Position numbers and translations under genes: made by a program | The notes under the pieces: generated by a model | Seen by the model: only the letters and a program-made list of their open reading frames with translations | What the model was told of the DNA's origin: nothing | Database searches by the model: none | Origin: Gnetum montanum | Lineage: Eukaryota > Streptophyta > Gnetopsida > Gnetales > Gnetaceae | Direction of reading: 5' to 3' | Assembly (NCBI GenBank): GCA_015680685.1 | Contig: MNCI01037953.1 | Coordinates: forward strand, 318,175-382,174 | DNA length: 64,000 nucleotides | Shown: piece by piece, positions 56,499-64,000 of the stretch | Numbering within the stretch: position 1 is the first letter of the stretch | Layout: every line of letters begins with the position of its first letter

Positions 56499-58261
56499 GT
56501 CCCCTTCAAGCATTATTTTCTTAACTTAATCTTTCATGTTTTTAAATTCATAAGTGGTTAAATATCTTCTTATTTGACAAACATAATATGTTATTTTTCT
56601 CTCCTTCACTTGTGAATTTGAAAAAATGTCAATAATTTCCTTATAACGCTTGATTAATTATGATCTTCTTTTCCATCCTTTACTTCATAATGGTTGATCA
56701 TAGTTCTTATCCCCTATAACACCATCATAGAGTTCAAAGAATTTAAGATAGATTACTAAGTTAACTTTCTTATCTTACTAAATCTCCTTAAAACTTGTGC
56801 TACCAAAATGCATAAAATGGGATCTAAGTGATGTTTCTATATGAGATCCCTATGCAAGAGCATGAAGCTTTCATCCTGCAACCTTGGTAAGAATCTTCAT
56901 TTACATCGTCATATTATATCACATTTCAATTATGGTAGGTATCTTCTTTGTATATTCTACGTTTTTCCTTTTCTAATTCTCCATTCTTAACATATTTAAT
57001 CATTGTATTTTACTATTTCTATTTTTGGACCAAGACTTTAACTATATCAAAAACTTAACATTTCTTATCATATTTCTAATCTACAGCATTTATTTGTAAG
57101 ATTTCTTCTTTACCTTATGGTATCACTATCTTTTGTAACCATTATTATGTTTTGAATATCTTTGTTTTAGTTATTGTTCATAACTTACACTATGTTATAA
57201 AAACCTTTATTCTAAGTTGTCAGAACCAGAGTTTCATACTTCACAAAGTTCTTAATTAACTAAACTTTACATTAATACTTGTACTTCATTAAGTGACATC
57301 TAACTTAACTTTACAAACTTCTTCTATACTTTGCTAAGTCATTACTAACTTAACTTCACGATGCTTATGGATTGGTTCTTGTATGCATTTCTTCTCTTAT
57401 TGCATCATAATCTTCCATAATTTCTTCTTTTCTTATTTAAGAAACTAAACCAAACTATGTAAGTTAGAACTTGAATCTTCTCTTCTTATTTAAGAAATTA
57501 GATCTTATGTTGTAGTGATTGATCTTATCTCCTACAACACTTACACATCAATTCTACAAGTGAAACTGATTATTTCTTATACTTCTTTATATTAAGAAAA
57601 AAAGCATTATCACCCAAAGGCTTAATGCTCCTCTCACCAAGAAAGCTTTCAAGAAAGGTACTAGATGAGTGAAATTCTAATCTCTTATGAATATTTATGC
57701 CTAGGCTAAAATTAAGATTTTACAACTTAAGAAATAAGCACTTTACAAACACTCTAAGTCATGGTCCCTTTCTCATTTTTCTTTCTATACCATCTAGATA
57801 TGTTAGAATTCTTCTTTCTTATGAATGATATTAGTGCCTTTTTCTTTTCAATGGTAACATCTGTCCCATATCTTTGTATATGTATATGATGGGACTTTCA
57901 TCTTGGTGTATCCTACATATCCTTAAGAATGAAATTCTTCACTTCTGATAATGGGACCTAATTAAAGGCTTCTTGTCTAAGAAATCCTGCCAAAAATTTA
58001 CATAAAATGAGATACTAATTGGCACTCATTCCTATGTACTTATGACTTAGAGTTCAAGATCAGCTAAGAAAACATTGAAAACTATTTTTTATCAAATCTC
58101 ATTCTCATCTCAATAATTAGTCACAATTTTTACTACTTTTGTTTTATTCTTTTCTTCATAATTTGAAAGCTTCTTATGATCTTAGTTTTCTCATAAGAAT
58201 TTTTTACAATGCATAATATCTAATATTATGACATCTTTATTCTTTATTACACTCATTATGT
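56499..58261. other. Interior of element I, no gene
   Basis: AT-rich DNA without a frame above 60 codons and without recognised domains. It begins with the polypurine tract and ends at the primer site. Confidence 0.7.
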
Positions 58262-58273
58262 GCTATAATACCA
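58262..58273 (-). other. Primer binding site of element I
   Basis: The minus strand reads TGGTATTATAGC against TGGTATCAGAGC, ten of twelve identical, directly touching the LTR. Confidence 0.8.
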
Positions 58274-59380
58274 TGTTGTTATTTCATTTTATGCTTTGAG
58301 ACAACTCTACTATACTAGATCTATTGAGTAAGAATCAAGATTGTAGAATCATAACTCTCTCCTTTGAGATAATTGTTTTTCATAACTTTTTGTAGTTATA
58401 AGTATCATAAGTCTTACTAACTTTGTTACTTGTGAATCCTCTTATGATGAACAAAGTTATGTTGACTTGATTCCATAACTTAGTACTAGTCATAAGCTAT
58501 CTTAAATAGTCTATAGCAAGTACTATATCAGGTTCTTGTAAATCATACTTATCACCTTTGGACTTGCTATTATTCTATATTTAATTGTACTAATATTATA
58601 AGAATTTCTTATAATCTATTGGTGTCTCGCTTCCTATTGCAATGCATCTTTTTTTGGATTGCACCTTATTTGCATAATGGGCTAGTACTATACTTACAGT
58701 GCTTGTTGTTCAACTAATTATAAGCTAATATTTTTAGTCTTACATTAGGTAGGACTCTCTAGACTTCTATAGTGGTCTACTACTAAGCTAGAGCATCTTT
58801 TTTTCGTGATACTTGATGGACTACTACCTCAATGTAATTTTTCCTTCTCCCTTAAGTAGTCTTTGTAACTACTTGTTTTCATGCTACCTTAATTTGAGTC
58901 ACTCTTCTAATTTCTTAAGTTAGTAATGCATCAATCTTTTTCTTAGTAGGAGGCACATTTGGAAATTTAACTTCAATTATTTTACTTCATATGTTTGCTT
59001 AGGTACCTTTTGCTTAGATATAGGGATTTGTTCAATATTTTTCCCCTCTACACTTATGACTTGCAACTTTCTTTTATTTGTACTTTATGAATCACCAACC
59101 GTGTAACCTTCTAGCTTAAGAATAATTTCAAAACTATTGTTCCAATATCACTTTTCTTCTCATTTACTTATCATTCTATGTGTTCATTAATGTTCTCATT
59201 CATACAATGATATACTTACTCATTTATTTTTTCACATGCTACAAAGAAAGAAATTAGGCTCTTTTATACTTCATAGGGAATTGTAATTCTTGATGAACTA
59301 TCATAACTTTTTGTAACTACTAATAAATTAAGTTAAGAAAGTAATGATTGTATCTTGAATTAAGATCATATATTCTAATA
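58274..59380 (-). mobile_element. Element I 5' LTR
   Basis: 1107 bp, partner of 55383-56498. The right end, ATTCTAATA, is followed by the target duplication GAATA. Confidence 0.85.
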
Positions 59381-59489
59381 GAATAACACTTTCATACTAA
59401 GAGTAGTTAATCTTTCTTTCATTTACTATTTGGTTCTAGCCTACACAATGTCTTAGGATTTAGATATAACTAATAAAAAACATAGTTTG

Positions 59490-60612
59490 TTTAAATAATT
59501 ATAAATAGATGTATAGTTTGATGTGTACATTATCTAGATGTATGATGGTATATTCATGGTTTAGCCCTACAAGTTTGGAATATGCATATGCGTTATAGCT
59601 AGATTTTAACATTATATTTATTGTAACATGATGTTTTATGACCCTCACCACTAGTATTTACTTATGAGATTGTGATGTACATTAGCTATGTTGTGTACAT
59701 ATCGAATATGGTCTTGTAGCACTAGTTGCTAAAGGTCATTAGCAAGAAATATTTATGTAAAGTAATAAGATATTATGTGAACCACATTATACTACTAGTT
59801 TATGTGTTCTATGTGATGTGATATGATATATGTGTGTGTGGTGTTGCTATTAGAATACATATATTTTTAATACCTAAGATAGCCTACTATCAAGTATTAA
59901 TGTCACTTATCTTTACAATAATGCATGTAGTGCTAGTTACTTGTGGTTGGCCATGAGGTACCTTGGAGGTAGTATTGGATTCATCCCCACTATGATGCAT
60001 TAGGAAGGCTCTTGTCTAAGGCCTCATCCTAGGCATCAAAAGCATAAGAGTAGTTCTCCCTATGGCTAATACATGACACAGGTGTATTTTTTTGTATGGC
60101 CAACCCTCTAGAAGGCTATTGTTTACAATTCATAGGATGTAGAACCTAGTACTAGTGGATTAAATAGTCATTTCATATTAAGTACTCATAAGTATGATTA
60201 CACATGGTACATTAAGCATGAATATGCTAGCTATTAGATGAGATTTGTGTATGTTTAATATTATATATGTCTGCTATTAACTATGAAGGATGTGACAAAT
60301 ATATCCATGTGGGTCTATGGTTTGGATTATATGAATGTCAATGTAATATGTTATATAGTGGTATACATCATGCTTGAATCCATAGGAATTGAGGCTTAGG
60401 AGCGAATTGCTACTAGCTCATGTATCAATATGATTGAATATATATGGTTCTTTGGCATTGGTTTCTATTTGATTTTATATGACTATATATGCTTAATGTA
60501 ATGAGATCACATATTATGATGTGGACTATGTGTGTAATATGATGTGTTATGAGCTATATGAATATGATGCTTAGAGTGCATGCAAGTCTAACCTTTAATG
60601 TAGAATGCTATT
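59490..60612. repeat. H-type repeat, right copy (probable LTR)
   Basis: Partner of 51330-52440. It begins about 105 bp after element I, consistent with I having inserted in the leader of H. Confidence 0.6.
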
Positions 60613-60645
60613 TACATTAGCAACTTTATGTCTCACTTTTTAGAT

Positions 60646-61340
60646 ACTAACCAAAATCACAGAGTTGGAAATAAGGATTCAAAAAAAAAAGATACTAATG
60701 ATAGTCATACATATCCAACTGAAAAATTTATTTTTGACATATATTGAAGATATACATAGTTTGGGTGATATGATATTACCAATCCCAAAAGACATTTAAA
60801 CATCTAAAAAATATTGATCAAATGACTTAAAATACATATTCTTATTTGGAACTCAACCAAAAGAATAAGCTAGCTAGAGAACATTAATTACTAAAATTTT
60901 TCATTTCTAATATGTCTATTTATAATCAAAATTTTATATGTGAGAGTAGAAAATTTAGGAAAAAAAAGACAAGATCAAAAATTTTAAAATGCTAAAAAGA
61001 ATCTAATATCCAAAACATTCTAGTCAGCTAACCATCTTATTAATCTACTTGCATGAGAGCACACATGAAACTGAAATTGGAAAATCTTAAAAAAAGACTA
61101 CAAAATACCCACCAATCAAATCTAAAGGACATGAAAGCTTAAAATAACCATAAAAAGATTGCAATGATTACAAAAAGCCTCAAACATGGATAGGACTATA
61201 TTCCAATATAAGTAACTCCTAAATTCACATAAACATTACTACAAAAAGCTTAAACTTAAGTCCTAAATAATCCAAAATAAACCCATGAATTTGAATATCA
61301 TAGAGAAAATGATCCTAACATTGCATAGAAAATCTATTAA
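60646..61340 (+). repeat. Repeat K, second copy
   Basis: It matches 50043-50560 and is about 170 bp longer because of an internal segment near 61090-61200. It follows the H-type repeat here, whereas the first copy lies before it. Confidence 0.5.
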
Positions 61341-61367
61341 AAAAATAAAAGGACTAATAGTTCATAT

Positions 61368-61440
61368 TGAGATGTTAGCCTAGTTGTAAGGGTCTTAGCC
61401 TAATAAACCTAGGTTACAAGTTCAATTCTACTAGGAAACA
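61368..61440 (+). mobile_element. tRNA-like SINE head
   Basis: A box A-like TTAGCCTAGTTG (61375-61386) and a box B-like GTTCAATTCT (61420-61429) are about 35 bp apart, as in internal RNA polymerase III promoters of tRNA-derived SINEs. No intact tRNA cloverleaf is evident. AT-rich sequence follows. No target duplication was identified. Confidence 0.55.
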
Positions 61441-63506
61441 CTAAGTTATAAATTTTTTTATAAAAATATATAAAAAATTTTGAAACTAATCCATGATACA
61501 ATTCTACTATTACATGAAGTAGATGAGATAAAGCTTATTTCATACCTAGTATTCAATATGTAAGCTAAGAATTTAATCCTACCTCATGGAATTTTTTATC
61601 ATAATATTTTTTACTAGAGTCATAAGTTTGGATTTATTCCTAGAAGCATAGTCTCTATTAAAGAAGAAAATAAGAAAGATGAATCAAGGTTATTTAGTTT
61701 GAAGTTTAGAAGGAAAAACCTAGAAATTTTTTAACGTAGTTAAAGTATGATAGCTCTTTGGTTTTATAACACTTCATTTCTTGTAGTAGCCTAATTACTC
61801 AAGTTTGTGGAACCTGGTTTTACAATGAAGTCATAATAAGGATAAGAATACATCTAGAGCTAGTCTTACCTAAAAGATAAGGTTGAATAAGCTTGAAGAT
61901 TTTAATTAATCATGATTATTAAATATAGAATCTTTTAAAAATTGAACACATGATAAATTATATTTTAATTTAGCTCAACATAGGTAGGGGCCAGTGAAGT
62001 TTAAAGGGTGAGAGCTATTTAGAACCAATAAATAGAAGCAAAATTTAGCTCTATAAATTTGGTTTTACAAAGAAGCTTACTTGACACATAAGCTTTCTTA
62101 TCCCTTATAAAAGTCATACTTGAAATTAGGCTATAGTAAAAATGACGAATAAGAATTAATTTTAAATGAATAATTAGGTTTAATTACTTTTAAATCCTTA
62201 GCCATTTATATAATGATAAAATCTCAAAGCAACAAATACATGCTAAATAAAATTGTAATCCATCTAAGTAGAGTGGGGTTTAGTATTACTTAAGAAGGGA
62301 AGGCTTTTGATGAAGCCATCTAGAACTAGTTCATAGAACCAAGAATTAGTTCTACAAGTTTGATTCTACTTGCAAGCTTAGATGTCATGTAAGCTATGGC
62401 CTACTAGAACATCATAAATCTTGTATGAAAAAAATTTGGTTCTAAAAACGTTTATAAAATTAGTTCTACATGGAAGTTTTGGTTATGCCCTAACATGCTA
62501 ACCAATGAGCTTGTAGAAATGAAAATAGATTCTTTAAATGACTATAAAAATAGTTCTAATAGTTTAATAAATCTAGAATTGTCAAAAATTTTAAAAGAAA
62601 GTTAAAAGTTTATTCTATTAAGTTCGTCTTTCATAAACTAATGGATCATCCTTCAAAAAAGTCCATAGGTCCCATAATATTTCAAAAATAAAAGAAGAGA
62701 AAAAAGAAGATTTAAGCATGTAGAACCAAATTTTGGTTCTAAACAAGCATCTCCATTTAGTTCCAAAAAAATCTTGAGACCTAAGTGCACCATGTCACCA
62801 ATCATGAATCAAAGAATGAAGAAGCTCTTACAACAAAAAAATGGTTCTAAAAAAAGTTTTATTTTGATTTTTTAGGAAAGCTCAAAGTGCAATAGGTCTC
62901 TTACACATTAGAAAGGTAAGTAGAACTAAAACATGGTTCTAAAGTGAGGTTAAAATTTGATTCTAAATGTCTGTTTAAAATCATAATAATGCCCTTTAAC
63001 ATTCATTCATGGAACAAGGTAGCTCTAAAATCAAAAAGCTACATAGAAAAATAACTTCCTGCCTCATCATAAGATGTTTTAGGAAAAAGCTTAGAAATCC
63101 AAAAATTCATTCCATACAAAAGCTAAAAACTAGTTCCACTAAAGAGCCACATTAGAATATGACATATAAGTCCTTGTAGAAGAAAAAATCAACTCTATAG
63201 ATAGGAGCTTAGGGAATGAATTTAGATCTATAAGACTCTAGTTTTCATCTAGAAAAGTTAGTAAGTCGATAGCACCAGCCACATCATCTAGGATTTTCAA
63301 AGCCAACAAGAAGCCTAAAATAGTTTGGAGAACTTGATCTCATAAGACATCAAACCCTTTCAAAGATATTAAAATAAGAACTCTAATGAGCAGCGAGGTA
63401 CCCCTACACTCAACCATATGAATATAAGCATTTCACACACAATCCGGTTGAATTCCAAGGACTAAGTGCTTATGCACCCTTGTGGAACAAGGAAAAGTTG
63501 ATTGAT
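61441..63506. other. AT-rich DNA with recurring GGTTCTA words, no gene
   Basis: Words TGGTTCTAAA, TAGTTCTAC and TAGAACCAA recur on both strands at 62035, 62320-62370, 62433-62470, 62551, 62720-62742, 62841, 62935 and 63126. The site 62721-62741 is an inverted repeat with arms TAGAACCAAA and TTTGGTTCTA around one base. No open frame is supported. Confidence 0.5.
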
Positions 63507-63755
63507 NNNNNNNNNNNNNNNNNNNNNNNNNNNNNNNNNNNNNNNNNNNNNNNNNNNNNNNNNNNNNNNNNNNNNNNNNNNNNNNNNNNNNNNNNNNNNN
63601 NNNNNNNNNNNNNNNNNNNNNNNNNNNNNNNNNNNNNNNNNNNNNNNNNNNNNNNNNNNNNNNNNNNNNNNNNNNNNNNNNNNNNNNNNNNNNNNNNNNN
63701 NNNNNNNNNNNNNNNNNNNNNNNNNNNNNNNNNNNNNNNNNNNNNNNNNNNNNNN
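63507..63755. other. Assembly gap
   Basis: 249 undetermined bases. Any frame crossing it is meaningless. Confidence 0.99.
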
Positions 63756-64000
63756 GCTCGTCTTTATTTCCATACACAAGGTGTGCTTAGGTACATAATG
63801 CTCGAATAAAGATCCGTCCACACTTCAACCTCCTACTGCGGGCACTTGGAAAATACTCTAACTTTCAAACATACTACAAGAGTTTCACTACTTGACTACT
63901 AAAAGACTTCCTCCCTAATTGTGCACCTAGGCACTATATTTATAGGCTTGGAATCAACTACTCTAATAATTAGAGTAAACCACTATAGTAACTGCTCTAA
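63756..64000 (-). promoter_or_regulatory. Edge of a better preserved LTR-like sequence, minus strand
   Basis: On the minus strand TATAAATA (63944-63937) sits in CCTATAAATATAGTG, and AATAAAG occurs about 160-185 bp downstream (63797 and 63771), as promoter and polyadenylation signal in an LTR would. Four CG dinucleotides in 245 bp are more than in most of the window. A palindromic TACTCTAAT/ATTAGAGTA pair lies at 63959-63977. No partner LTR is present. Confidence 0.4.

Larger units (their letters stand above)
55383..59380 (-). mobile_element. Element I: complete 4.0-kb non-coding LTR element
   Basis: LTRs 55383-56498 and 58274-59380 are direct repeats starting TGTTG and ending TTCTAACA or TTCTAATA. 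The exact duplication GAATA flanks both sides (55378-55382, 59381-59385). On the plus strand GCTATAATACCA directly left of the right LTR is the complement of an initiator-Met primer site with two changes, so the element points to the minus strand. The interior (1.8 kb) has no coding frame, so it needed enzymes from elsewhere. Confidence 0.85.

Noticed and set aside
63433-63821. Frames of about 100-120 codons crossing the gap
   Set aside because: They consist of undetermined bases.
1-64000. Host protein-coding genes
   Set aside because: No frame with host-gene-like length, splice pattern or recognisable domain exists outside the mobile elements; the only spliced-looking gene is the antisense one inside Tat2.

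Overview
This window is nuclear DNA from a land plant with a large, repeat-rich genome. It is AT-rich and poor in CpG. I could identify no host gene. Nearly everything recognisable is LTR-retrotransposon sequence from plant-typical lineages: Ty3/gypsy of the Tat type (with a second RNase H), Ty3 chromoviruses with a chromodomain, and Ty1/copia. All coding regions are decayed. The in-frame stops are mostly TAG, TAA and TGA where related proteins have Gln or Arg, the pattern expected from deamination of methylated cytosine. A seed plant, possibly a gymnosperm, fits, but the sequence alone does not fix the species.

Layout. 1-5011: 3' part of a Tat element (Tat1: pol, 29-bp minisatellite, 3' LTR). 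5012-7903: non-coding DNA with a 61-bp minisatellite and a degenerate ~210-bp repeat. 7904-14368: copia-like element E on the minus strand, carrying gag and a second ORF but no pol. 14369-49470: a nest of four elements. A Ty3-type gag (element F) is split by chromovirus D. D is split in its protease by copia-like element X. X is split in its 5' LTR by a nearly intact 19.8-kb Tat element, Tat2 (19829-39619), flanked by the target duplication CTTAT. 49470-61340: a second cluster, with copia reverse-transcriptase remains, a minus-strand chromovirus H, and a complete 4.0-kb non-coding LTR element I (55383-59380, target duplication GAATA). 61340-64000: a SINE-like head, AT-rich DNA with repeated GGTTCTA words, a 249-base gap and the edge of a better preserved LTR-like sequence.

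Most notable points. (1) Tat2 carries, between protease and reverse transcriptase, an antisense gene that can be read as about eight exons (32313 down to 27011), bordered on both sides by the 29-bp minisatellite. (2) LTRs of the copia-like E/X pair and of chromovirus D hold dense arrays of AGACATCT and AGATGTCT. Comparison of the two X LTRs shows these to be decay products of one palindrome, AGACGTCT, with an ACGT core. (3) E, and probably X, pair a copia gag with a plant-specific accessory ORF and have no pol. (4) D keeps gag, protease, the GPY/F module and a chromodomain, but an unidentified open segment stands where reverse transcriptase and integrase should be.

How the parts work together: the elements are not a cooperating gene set. 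Those lacking pol (D, X, E, I) would have depended on enzymes supplied by autonomous relatives. None looks able to code for working proteins now.
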